A stretch of 64,000 nucleotides of DNA from an uncultured Desulfatitalea sp. (GTDB taxonomy: Bacteria; Desulfobacterota; Desulfobacteria; Desulfobacterales; Desulfosarcinaceae): positions 570,749 through 634,748 of the forward strand of contig CALMNL010000004.1 of NCBI GenBank assembly GCA_937868765.1, read 5' to 3'. Every line of letters begins with the position of its first letter. Position 1 is the stretch's first letter. Below, piece by piece: positions 7,210 through 15,237 of this stretch. The position numbers and the translations under genes are program-made. Below the pieces are notes generated by a model. The model had not been told where the DNA came from, did no database searches, and saw only the letters and a list, made by a program, of their open reading frames with translations.

Positions 7210-8138
7210 GCCGCCACCAGGTTGCGGGCGGCGAGCATGGCCATGGCGTGGCGCGTGGCGGCCGAGGAGCTGGCGATGTGGGGGGTGAGGACGACATTGG
7301 GCAGGCCGATCAGAGCCGGATTCAGAGCCGGTTCGTTTTCGAAGACATCCAGGCCGGCGCCGGCCAGGCGACCCTCGGCCAGGGCTGCGACCAGGGCCGC
7401 GTCGTCCACCACGCCGCCCCGGGCCGCGTTGATCAGGATGGCCCCCGGCTTCATCAGGGCCAGTTCGGCGCGGCCGATGAGGTGGTGGGTCGCCGGGGTG
7501 TAGGGCACATGCAGGCTGAGGATGTCGGCCCGGGCCAGCAGTTCCTCTTTGCTCACGAAGGAAGCATTCAAGGCGCGCGCCACCTCGGGCTCGGCCCGGC
7601 GGCGGCTGTGGTAAAGCACGGGCATCTCGAACCCCAGGGCCCGGCGGGCCACCTTGCGGCCGATGCGGCCGAAGCCCAGGATGCCCAGGGTGGCGTGGTG
7701 CACGTCCAGGCCCAGAAACTGCTTGAGGTGCCAGCCTTTCCACGCGCCCCGGCGCAAGTGGGCGTCGGCTTCCACCACCCGCCGGGCCGTGGCCAGGATC
7801 AGGGCCCAGGTGAAATCGGCGGTGCTGTCGTCGAGCACCCCGGGGGTGTTGGTGACCATCACCCCGGCCCGGGTGCAGGCCGCCACATCGATGTTGTTGA
7901 AGCCCACCGCGATGTTGCACACGGCCTTCAATCGGGGGCAACCGGCCAGCAGATCCGCGTCCACGCGGTCCACCAGGGTGGTCAGCACGCCGGCCTTGTC
8001 GGCCAGGCGGCGGGCCAGCGTCGGCGGGTCCATGGGCGTGTCGGCCTGGTTGGCGCCGACTTCGAAATGCCCGGCGAGATATTCCAGCACATCGTCGAAG
8101 ACCTCCCGGGTCACCAGGATTTTCGGTTTCATGATCAT
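7155..8138 (-). CDS. D-2-hydroxyacid dehydrogenase (glyoxylate/hydroxypyruvate reductase-like)
   Basis: Full-length 327-residue NAD(P)-dependent dehydrogenase. The Rossmann motif GFGRIG lies near 156 and the catalytic residues are present: Arg in INAARGG near 240, Glu in DVFENEP near 270, His in LTPHIASSS near 289. The family reduces glyoxylate, hydroxypyruvate or 2-keto-gluconate; which substrate applies cannot be told. It stands alone on the minus strand upstream of the cassette array. Its last ~17 codons and the sequence downstream are duplicated near 9.6 kb. Confidence 0.92.
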   Translation of the reverse strand: MIMKPKILVTREVFDDVLEYLAGHFEVGANQADTPMDPPTLARRLADKAGVLTTLVDRVDADLLAGCPRLKAVCNIAVGFNNIDVAACTRAGVMVTNTPGVLDDSTADFTWALILATARRVVEADAHLRRGAWKGWHLKQFLGLDVHHATLGILGFGRIGRKVARRALGFEMPVLYHSRRRAEPEVARALNASFVSKEELLARADILSLHVPYTPATHHLIGRAELALMKPGAILINAARGGVVDDAALVAALAEGRLAGAGLDVFENEPALNPALIGLPNVVLTPHIASSSAATRHAMAMLAARNLVAALTTGNPPNLLNPKSTCA

Positions 8139-8240
8139 CTCCTCCCGGCCCTGCTCACGCGGCTTTCAACAGTACCCCAACCACAGCAGCCATAACCCGA
8201 TCCGGGGGAACATATAAAGCAAAAACGGCGCGCCCACCTG

Positions 8241-8330
8241 GATCGCCCTGCAGGGCAGCCCGCCGGACAAGATCTGCTCCAACCCCACGAGGGGGCCAGG
8301 CAACGCCAGGCTCGGCAGTGCCAGGGGGAA
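8241..8330. repeat. duplicated block upstream of the dehydrogenase
   Basis: This segment (containing GCCCTGCAGGGC and GGCAACGCCAGGCTCGGC) aligns with 9674-9765. In the second copy it is joined directly to the dehydrogenase 3' end, as if the gene between had been removed or had never been there. The remainder of 8139-8544 shows no gene I can support. Confidence 0.65.
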
Positions 8331-8544
8331 GAACGGGCCGAGCAGCATTTTGAAGCTTTCGGGCCGGGCGACGGCCAAAGGCCCGGATGAACCCGAAACG
8401 CGATCCGGAAGGCTGTTACCACCTTGACTGTCTCCTTCTGATAGCAGATAGTGCTTGTAAGCCGGCCGACATAACCCGGTTCGGATTTTCAGTTTGTGAC
8501 AGCTCTTCCCAACCAAATCCAATGGGAGCTGCAAGACGGCGGTG

Positions 8545-8799
8545 GGGCAGCACCGTGGAGGTGGCCAACGCCACCTGGGCCAACACCATCGGCGCGCCGG
8601 AGTTGATCGGCGTCCGGCAGGATCCGGATTTCGACCCGACCCAGCGGGCTTTCTACTAGGTGCGCGTGCGGGAGATCCCCACGCCGCGCCGGCCCCCCTA
8701 AGACGCCAAGCGCTTCGGAACCAAGGCACAGCCGGACACGGCCATGACGCACCAGGTGAGCACCTATACCTCGCCGATCCGGTACACGCCGGAAAATAG
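8545..8799 (+). pseudogene. remnant of a DUF3604 protein (C-terminal ~85 codons)
   Basis: One frame reads STVEVANATWANTIGAPEL, then DPDFDPTQRAFY, stop (TAG 8657-8659), VRVREIPTPRRPP, stop (TAA 8699-8701), DAKRFGTKAQPD, then TYTSPIRYTPE. This is the characteristic end of DUF3604 proteins, broken by two in-frame stops and lacking everything upstream. Function is lost. It sits just before the DUF3313 lipoprotein gene. Confidence 0.8.
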
Positions 8800-8835
8800 C
8801 CCATCTTACAGAACGACAGGCTTGAGGAGCAAAAA

Positions 8836-9537
8836 ATGAACACCCCAGCGAGAACTCTTTTAAGCGTTGTTATGGGAATGGCCATGGCGAGCTTCATCGG
8901 CGCTTGCGCATCCACCGGCACCGAGACTCAAAAAGCCGCGGACTACCCGCAAACCGGGTTCCTGCATGGATACTATGAAAAATTGCAGCCCGGGAAGACC
9001 GAAAACGATCCAAAGCTCTTATGGGTCAAGTCGGGCGTCGACCGCCACAAGTACAAAAAGGTTATGGTGGACTATGTGATCTTCGCCTTTGCGCAGAATT
9101 CGGAGTACAAAGGGATCGATGCCAATGAAATGAAGACCATGGCCGACGGGGCGACGCTGGCTCTGGTCCAGGCCATCCAAAAACAGTTGCCGGTGGCCGC
9201 CGAGCCGGGGCCGGACGTCCTGCGCCTCCGTACGGCGATCGTCGACCTGCAGCAGAGCAAGCCGGTGATCAGCACCGTCACCACGGTGATTCCCGCCGGA
9301 TTGGGCCTGAGCCTCATAAAGAAAGGCGCCACGGGCACATGGAGCGGTGCCGGAGGTACGACAGCGGAGATGATGATCCTGGACTCGATGACCAACGAGG
9401 TTCTGGCGGCCGCCGTGGACCAGCGGCAGGCAGGTTTTACCGAGCGGTTCACCAAGTGGGGCTCGTGTGAAGAGGCTTTCGGATTCTGGGGGGAGCGCTT
9501 GGCAACCAGGATTTCTAATTTCACGAAGAAAAAATAG
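8836..9537 (+). CDS. DUF3313-type lipoprotein
   Basis: 233-residue predicted outer-membrane or periplasmic lipoprotein. The signal peptide ends in lipobox IGAC (Cys at residue 24). The mature part, with YEKLQPG, the KYKKVMVDYVIF strand and the glycine-rich segment SGAGGTTAEMMILDS, matches DUF3313 proteins, whose function is unknown. AGGAG lies 6 bases before the ATG. It is intact, although the genes on both sides are remnants. Confidence 0.85.
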   Translation: MNTPARTLLSVVMGMAMASFIGACASTGTETQKAADYPQTGFLHGYYEKLQPGKTENDPKLLWVKSGVDRHKYKKVMVDYVIFAFAQNSEYKGIDANEMKTMADGATLALVQAIQKQLPVAAEPGPDVLRLRTAIVDLQQSKPVISTVTTVIPAGLGLSLIKKGATGTWSGAGGTTAEMMILDSMTNEVLAAAVDQRQAGFTERFTKWGSCEEAFGFWGERLATRISNFTKKK

Positions 9538-9543
9538 CCGGCT

Positions 9544-9665
9544 TCGGTGTGATGCGGATCGGCGCATAATTACGGGTTGGCCTTATTCGCAGGGTGGGTG
9601 CAGGCCTTGCGCTCAGGCTCCGGCGGGCTGCGGGTTGAGCAGGTTGGGCGGGTTGCCGGTGATCA
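9544..9665. repeat. duplicated block, copy 2
   Basis: Counterpart of 7086-7209, beginning immediately after the DUF3313 gene. The palindrome is degenerate here (GATGCGGATCGGCGCATAAT). Confidence 0.7.
9613..9665 (-). pseudogene. 3' scrap of a 2-hydroxyacid dehydrogenase gene
   Basis: The minus strand encodes LITGNPPNLLNPQPAGA followed by a stop, corresponding to the C-terminus TTGNPPNLLNPKSTCA of the intact dehydrogenase at 7155-8138. Only these ~17 codons remain. The sequence then passes into the block homologous to the region upstream of the intact gene (9674-9765). Confidence 0.7.
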
Positions 9666-9673
9666 GCAAGCCC

Positions 9674-9765
9674 GATCCGCCCTGCAGGGCCGCATGCCGG
9701 AAAAGTCCCGGTCGAGCCGCGCGATGGTGCCGGGCAACGCCAGGCTCGGCGGGGCCAGCGGGGAG
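9674..9765. repeat. duplicated block homologous to 8241-8330
   Basis: Shares GCCCTGCAGGGC and GGGCAACGCCAGGCTCGGC with the region in front of the intact dehydrogenase gene. It abuts the dehydrogenase 3' scrap, so the two flanks are joined without the gene body. Confidence 0.65.
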
Positions 9766-9873
9766 CGCCAAAGGCGCCCAAATTGACATGTCATCATCGC
9801 CGTGACACACTCGCTACTTCGAAAATCGTTCCTATCTTTGGGCTCTTCCAAAAAAAGCGAGGCCTGCACCGGC

Positions 9874-11892
9874 ATGAAAACAAAACCCTTCAAAAAGCCC
9901 TTTGCGTTCGTTTGCCAACACATCCGAAAGCGCAGCAATGGCCTTTTTATCCTTCTCGCCCTTTTCCTCGGGTTCGGCTTCATCACCCGGATGGTGTTGA
10001 TGATAAAGGCGTCCCCGAACATCTCGTGGGACTCGAGCCTGGCGGCGGCTTTTGGCTGGGGCTTGATCTTCGACATCGGCACGGCTGCCTGGATGGCGCT
10101 TCCCTTTATCCTGCTGCTGACGTTTTTGCCCGAACATTTTTTCGAACGGCGGTGGGGGCGGTTGGCGATTCATGCGGTTCTGTTCGTCTTTCTTTACGCC
10201 ATGTTGTTCGGCATCGTCGCCGAATGGGTTTTCTGGGATGAATTCGGTGTGCGCTTCAATTTCATCGCCGTGGACTATCTGGTCTACACCCACGAAGTCA
10301 TCGACAACATTTTCCAATCCTATCCCATGCCCTTGATCCTGAGCGGCATCGCCGCCACCGCCTTGATATTGCATGTGCTCATCTGGCGCACGGGCGTAAT
10401 TTCCGAGTGGGCGGCGCACTCGGCCGCGCCTGCCCGGACGCGCTATCGGTTCGGATGGGTCGCCGCCATCAGCGCGGTCGCGGTGGGCCTGATCGTCAAT
10501 CAGAACTGGCTGCCGGACTTCGCCAACAATTATAACCGCGAACTCGGCAAAAACGGTCTGTGGTCACTGGTCGCGGCCTTCAAAGACAACGAACTCGACT
10601 TTAACCGGTTTTTCCCGACCATCGCCGTCGATAAGGCCTTTTCGTTCATGCGCAAGGAACTGGTGGAAGACGGATCGGTCTTGTTGCGCCCCAAGGAGAA
10701 GGACACGCTGCGCTTCTATGCCAAACAGGGCCCGGAACTCAAGCTGAATGTCATCCAGATCACGGTGGAAAGCCTGAGCGCCGAATTCCTGGACGACTCG
10801 GGCCGCTATAAGCATCTGACGCCGAACCTGGCCGCCCTTGAGCCCAGGAGCCTGGTGTTCGACAATTTTTACGCCACCGGAACCCGCACGGTGCGCGGCA
10901 TGGAAGCGCTTGCCCTCTCCCTGCCGCCCACGCCGGGCCGCTCGCTGGTGAAACGCCCCCACAACGAAGGATTGTTCACCCTGGGATCGCTGTTCCGGCT
11001 CAAAGGGTACGACACCGCTTTTCTCTACAGCGGGTACGGTTATTTCGACAATATGAACTACTTCTTCGGCCACAACGGCTACCGCGTCATCGACCGCAGC
11101 GCCGTGAGCCGGGAAGATGTAACCTTTGCCAACGTATGGGGCGCTTGCGACGAAGACCTCTATCGCTGGACGATGCGCGAAGCCGACACCGTCCAGGCTG
11201 CGGGCAAACCCTTCTATTTCTTCTTGATGACCACATCCAATCACCGGCCCTTCACTTTTCCCGACGGACGCATCGATTTGCCGTCGAAGACTTCAGGGCG
11301 GCGCGGCGGCGTAAAATATACGGACTACGCCATCGGCCGGTTCCTGAAAGATGCGAGCACCCGACCATGGTTCAATCACACGGTCTTCGTCATCGTCGCC
11401 GATCACTGCGCTTCCAGCGCAGGCAAGACCGAACTGCCCGTGGATAAATACCATATCCCGCTGATCATCTACCCGCCCGGTGGCCAACTGCCGACCGGTC
11501 ACATTTCAACCCTTGCGAGCCAGACGGACTACGCCCCCACCCTGCTCGGACTGTTGAACTGGAGCTACCCGAGCCGTTTCTTCGGTCACGATCTGCGCGC
11601 GATCGACCCCGAGGAGGGGCATGCCATTATCGGCAATTACCAGAAGTTGGGACACATCGAAGACGGCGAATTCATCGTCTTAAAGCCGGTGCGCGAGAAC
11701 GCCGCCTACCGCTATGACTTCAAGAGCCGCGCGATGATCCACACGCCGGCCGACGAGGCGCTTGAAGAGGAGACCATCAGCTATTACGAAGTCGCCAGCT
11801 ACCTTTACAAACACAGGTTATACAACGCCCTGACGGCGGATGAGTTCGCCGCATACATGCAGCAGGGACGCACCCCGGCCGCAGGTGGATAG
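9874..11892 (+). CDS. LtaS/MdoB-like membrane sulfatase-fold transferase
   Basis: About 672 residues: four or five N-terminal membrane helices (from GLFILLALFLGFGFITRM to about residue 190), then a large periplasmic alkaline-phosphatase-superfamily domain. That domain has NVIQITVESLSAEF, the likely nucleophile threonine in GTRTVRGMEA, and HNTVFVIVADH with the downstream metal ligands. The family includes LtaS and phosphoglycerol transferases (MdoB/OpgB), which move phosphoglycerol or phosphoethanolamine onto envelope glycans; the acceptor is unknown here. The ATG at 9874 is preferred (GAGG 11 bases upstream); a GTG at 9802 without a ribosome site would add 24 residues. Confidence 0.85.
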   Translation: MKTKPFKKPFAFVCQHIRKRSNGLFILLALFLGFGFITRMVLMIKASPNISWDSSLAAAFGWGLIFDIGTAAWMALPFILLLTFLPEHFFERRWGRLAIHAVLFVFLYAMLFGIVAEWVFWDEFGVRFNFIAVDYLVYTHEVIDNIFQSYPMPLILSGIAATALILHVLIWRTGVISEWAAHSAAPARTRYRFGWVAAISAVAVGLIVNQNWLPDFANNYNRELGKNGLWSLVAAFKDNELDFNRFFPTIAVDKAFSFMRKELVEDGSVLLRPKEKDTLRFYAKQGPELKLNVIQITVESLSAEFLDDSGRYKHLTPNLAALEPRSLVFDNFYATGTRTVRGMEALALSLPPTPGRSLVKRPHNEGLFTLGSLFRLKGYDTAFLYSGYGYFDNMNYFFGHNGYRVIDRSAVSREDVTFANVWGACDEDLYRWTMREADTVQAAGKPFYFFLMTTSNHRPFTFPDGRIDLPSKTSGRRGGVKYTDYAIGRFLKDASTRPWFNHTVFVIVADHCASSAGKTELPVDKYHIPLIIYPPGGQLPTGHISTLASQTDYAPTLLGLLNWSYPSRFFGHDLRAIDPEEGHAIIGNYQKLGHIEDGEFIVLKPVRENAAYRYDFKSRAMIHTPADEALEEETISYYEVASYLYKHRLYNALTADEFAAYMQQGRTPAAGG

Positions 11893-12039
11893 ATTGTCAA
11901 CCGATCGCGCGGTGGCAAAATGTGACCAGTCGATCCAGCGCTGATGGGGCCAGAACAATGCCACCAGCAACCTGGCGCGTCATTTTCATGAAGATAGCCT
12001 CGCGCAGCCCGTACCAAACGGGGCTCACCCAACGCTACA

Positions 12040-12320
12040 GATACTGACCCTGAAAGGTTCGGCTCCGCCGCCGGCTCCGCCGTGGCCGGCGGGCGGCCCG
12101 GTTAACCTCACATTGACCGAAGAGATGGTCATGTATCTTGATGATGAGAAGGCGCCCCAGGGGAAAGCGTCGGCAACCATGGTATCCCTGGCGCCCAAGG
12201 GGGCCCCGCCGGGGGGCTGATGACGGAAACCCATAAGATCGTCGGCACGGATCACCTTCATCGACCTGATGCTGCCCACCACCGCCCCGCGCTTTGCAGA
12301 CGGCTCCACCAAGACCTGCT
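12040..12320 (+). pseudogene. decayed copy of the 12684 lipoprotein gene
   Basis: Bases 12100-12320 follow the active gene at 12984-13202 closely: LTLTEEMV, the APQG segment, VSLAPKGAP, then KIVGT and the ADGSTKT-coding part. Small indels and a stop (TGA just after 12216) break the frame, and the signal peptide is missing. At its 3' end it runs directly into an fdhE remnant. Tandem duplication followed by decay is the simplest reading. Confidence 0.8.
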
Positions 12321-12603
12321 ATACTCCAATTGCGATTGCCACTGGCGCATCGATAGGCTATCCTGTGCTATCTGCGGCAACCGGGAGCAAGGGCACTTGA
12401 ACTACTTCCACGCCGAGGGGGAAGAGGCCTGCCGCATCGACCTGTGCGATCGCTGTCATCATTATATCAAGACCATCGATGAGCGCATCCTGGAAACCTG
12501 CGATCCGGAACTGGAAGGTCTGGCCACGCCGCACCTCGATCTGCTGGCGGCGGGAAAAGGGTTTACGCGCGCAGCGCCAAACCCCCGGACCGGTGGAAGA
12601 TGA
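12321..12603 (+). pseudogene. C-terminal remnant of fdhE (formate dehydrogenase accessory protein)
   Basis: Reads HWRIDRLSCAICGN, then LNYFHAEGEE, CRIDLCDRCHHYIKTIDER and ATPHLDLLAAGKGF. This is the C-terminal zinc-binding region of FdhE, with the CxxC pairs CAIC and CDRC preserved. FdhE proteins are about 280-310 residues; only about 90 codons remain, fused in frame to the lipoprotein remnant. No formate dehydrogenase genes are nearby. An open frame from 12220 crosses the junction, but a functional chimera is unlikely. Confidence 0.8.
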
Positions 12604-12683
12604 TACTTACCGGCGGAAGGTCGCAGCGCACGCCGTGTCCTGCCGCGACCCCGTCACCACCCAATAAAAGGAGATAAGATCCA

Positions 12684-13304
12684 ATGAAAAAAGTATGGAG
12701 CAAAAAGGCATTGATCGGGCTGATTGCATTAACGGCAATGTTTACGGTCACTGCCTGCCAGTCGACCCCCCAGGCGGCGCCGGCCCCCAAAACCTCCAGC
12801 GCGAGTGCTTTTAAGGAAGGTGTGCCGGGTGGCGTCGTGGTCAACACCACCAAGGTGAGCGCCAGGGTCACGGCCATCGACTACGGCCAGCGCACCGTCA
12901 CGCTGCAGGGATCTGAGGGCGAACCCTTCACGGTGAAGGTCGGGCCGGCGGCGGTCAACTTCGACCAGGTCAAGAAGGGCGACCTGGTCAATCTCACCCT
13001 GACCGAAGAGATGGTGGTTATGCTCGACGATGCGCAGGCGCCCCAGGGGCAAGGTTCGGCGAGCATGGTGGCCCTGGCGCCCAAGGGGGCCCAGCCGGGA
13101 GGCTTGATGGCGCAAACCCACCAGATCGTCGGCACGGTCACCTCCATCGACCTGATGAAACACACCGCCACCCTGCGTTTCCAGGACGGCTCCACCAAGA
13201 CGTTCAAGGTACGTGACGACGTGGACCTGGGCAAGCACAAAGCGGGCGAGCGGGTGGTCTTTCGGGTCACGGAGATGATCGCGCTCAGCGTCGACAAGCC
13301 GTAA
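12684..13304 (+). CDS. lipoprotein with two repeated beta-domains
   Basis: 206 residues with a lipobox VTAC (Cys 25). Two similar segments follow: VSARVTAIDYGQRTVTLQG with FTVKVGP, and HQIVGTVTSIDLMKHTATL with FKVRDDV. Each looks like a small OB- or SH3-like beta unit, followed by a basic-residue loop and a VxFxxTE strand. AAGGAG stands 9 bases before ATG. Family not named; a periplasmic role is inferred. A decayed copy lies upstream at 12040-12320. Confidence 0.75.
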   Translation: MKKVWSKKALIGLIALTAMFTVTACQSTPQAAPAPKTSSASAFKEGVPGGVVVNTTKVSARVTAIDYGQRTVTLQGSEGEPFTVKVGPAAVNFDQVKKGDLVNLTLTEEMVVMLDDAQAPQGQGSASMVALAPKGAQPGGLMAQTHQIVGTVTSIDLMKHTATLRFQDGSTKTFKVRDDVDLGKHKAGERVVFRVTEMIALSVDKP

Positions 13305-13372
13305 GCAAAGGCAATAATGATTAGTACCGCCGCAACCGGACGGGAGTCAACCCATGGCCGAAAGGGGGAAAA

Positions 13373-14227
13373 ATGAAATCAAGGATAATCGGTTGTTTGG
13401 GTTTGCTGGCGGCGGTACTCTTCCAACTTGCGCCGCCACAGGCCATGGCGGAGGAAAAAGCCGCGGCCGAAGCCCCTTGGGAAAAGTTCGGCGTCAACCT
13501 GGGGCTCTTCGCCTCGGCCACCTCCAGTGGCTTTCGCATCGGCAGCGGCGTGGGCATGAGCGTGGATGTGGAGGAGGCCCTTGACCTGGATTCCTCCACC
13601 CTTGCATTTCGCGCCGATGCCCTGTGGCGCTTCACCCAGAACCGGCGCCATCGACTGGATTTCACCTGGTTTTCCATCCACCGGGATGGAGATAAAGTGA
13701 TCGGACAGGACATCACCATCGAGGACCCGGACGGCAATCCGGTCGTTATCGAGGCCGGAACGCAGGTCGAAGGCCGCTTCGATCTGGACATTTACGAATT
13801 GGCCTACAGCTATTCCTTCTTCCAGGATGAGCGCGTGGATCTGGCGGCCGGGCTGGGCCTCTATATCATGCCCATGGAATTCGGCCTGAGCGCCGCCGGC
13901 CTGGTGGACAGATCGGGCTCCCAGGACTTCACCGCCCCCCTGCCCGTGGTCGGGTTGCGCATGGATTTTGCGTTGACGCCCCAATGGTTCATTCGGTCGG
14001 GAACCCAGGTCTTCTATGCGGAGTATGAGAGCTTCAAGGGAACCGTGCTGAATTTCCACGCCGCCGTGGAGTACAACCCCTGGATGCATGTGGGGTTCGG
14101 CCTGGGCTTCGACACCTTGAACATTCACATGGAGGCCGATGACAAGGATGTTCCGTCCATTGATCTCAGGGGCGAGGTGGACCTCAACTACACCGGGGTG
14201 CAATTGTATGCGCGGGTGTTTTTCTAA
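13373..14227 (+). CDS. predicted outer-membrane beta-barrel protein
   Basis: 284 residues: signal peptide (to about AMA-EEK), then alternating amphipathic strands rich in aromatic and Gly residues (FGVNLGLFASATSSGF, HRLDFTWFSIHR, DIYELAYSYSFF, WMHVGFGLGFDTLNI), closing with YTGVQLYARVFF. The terminal Phe is typical of BAM-inserted barrels. A good ribosome site (AAAGGGGG) precedes the ATG. It overlaps the DUF4105 gene by one base (TAATG), so the two are co-translated. Confidence 0.8.
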   Translation: MKSRIIGCLGLLAAVLFQLAPPQAMAEEKAAAEAPWEKFGVNLGLFASATSSGFRIGSGVGMSVDVEEALDLDSSTLAFRADALWRFTQNRRHRLDFTWFSIHRDGDKVIGQDITIEDPDGNPVVIEAGTQVEGRFDLDIYELAYSYSFFQDERVDLAAGLGLYIMPMEFGLSAAGLVDRSGSQDFTAPLPVVGLRMDFALTPQWFIRSGTQVFYAEYESFKGTVLNFHAAVEYNPWMHVGFGLGFDTLNIHMEADDKDVPSIDLRGEVDLNYTGVQLYARVFF

Positions 14228-15225
14228 TGCGCGAGGATCTTATGCGGTCGATAGGGAATGTTCTTCTTTGGGTACTTTTGATTCTCATGGCGGCCTGGGG
14301 CGTTTTGGCCATCTACTTCGCCGATCTGACGACCGCCTTGCGCTATGTCGGCGTCGGCCTTTATGTGGCGGCTTCGACCGCCGCGCTGCTCCTGGTGCGG
14401 CCCAAGCGCAAGGCCGTGGCGGCTTTTGTGGTCCTGTTCGCCGTGGTCCTCGTCGGATGGCTGGCCCTGCCGCCCTCCAACAACCGCACCTGGCAGCCGG
14501 ATGTGGCCATGCTGCCTTACAGCACCGTGCAGGGCGATGCGATCACGGTGCACAACATCCGCAACTGCGACTACCGCACGGAGACCGACTACACCGTGCG
14601 CTATTACGACAAAACCTATCGTCTTTCCCAACTGCGCAGTTTCGATCTCTTCCTGAGCGACTGGGGCCTTAAGTCCATTGTCCACACCCTGGTCAGCTTC
14701 GGTTTCGAGGATGGCAGCTATCTGTGCATCTCCATCGAAACCCGCAAGGAGGTGGGCGAGGCGTACTCCAGCCTGAAAGGTTTTTTCCGGCAGTACGAAC
14801 TGACTTACGTGGTGGGTGACGAACGTGATCTGATCCGTTTGCGGACCAACTACCGCAAGGGTGAAACGGTCTACCTCTACCGGCTAATCGGCTCGTCCAG
14901 GGAGGTGACGCGGCAGATCTTCCTGGATTACCTGCGCTGCATCAACGGCCTCAAGGCGCAACCCGAGTGGTACAACGCCTTGACCGGCAACTGCACCACC
15001 GAAATCCGCGGCCACACGCGGCCCTATGCCGGCAAGGTGCTTTGGGACTGGCGCATATTGGCCAATGGCTATATAGATGAACTGGCCTATGAAGTCGGAG
15101 TGCTGAATCGCTCCCTGCCCTTCGAGGTGTTGAAACCCAAAAGCATCATCAATGCAAAGGCCCTGGCGGCGGACCAGGACCCGGAATTTTCCAAACGCAT
15201 CCGGGAAGGGCTGCCGGGCATGTAG
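14227..15225 (+). CDS. membrane protein with DUF4105 domain
   Basis: 332 residues: three N-terminal membrane helices (about 10-30, 37-55, 64-82), then a periplasmic domain. The domain contains VHNIRNCDYRTETDYTVRYY, SDWGLKSIVHTLVSFGF and WYNALTGNCTTEIR, the pattern of DUF4105 (Lnb-like N-terminal) proteins, with conserved His and Cys that may form a thiol-protease-like site. The start ATG overlaps the previous stop. With the barrel before it and the hydrolase after it (12 bp away), it forms an envelope operon. Confidence 0.85.
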   Translation: MREDLMRSIGNVLLWVLLILMAAWGVLAIYFADLTTALRYVGVGLYVAASTAALLLVRPKRKAVAAFVVLFAVVLVGWLALPPSNNRTWQPDVAMLPYSTVQGDAITVHNIRNCDYRTETDYTVRYYDKTYRLSQLRSFDLFLSDWGLKSIVHTLVSFGFEDGSYLCISIETRKEVGEAYSSLKGFFRQYELTYVVGDERDLIRLRTNYRKGETVYLYRLIGSSREVTRQIFLDYLRCINGLKAQPEWYNALTGNCTTEIRGHTRPYAGKVLWDWRILANGYIDELAYEVGVLNRSLPFEVLKPKSIINAKALAADQDPEFSKRIREGLPGM

Positions 15226-15237
15226 GGGAGTTTGGTT

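Noticed and set aside
9874-11892. Lipoteichoic acid synthase implying a Gram-positive organism
   Set aside because: The surroundings are clearly Gram-negative; sulfatase-fold phosphoglycerol transferases of this shape are common there.
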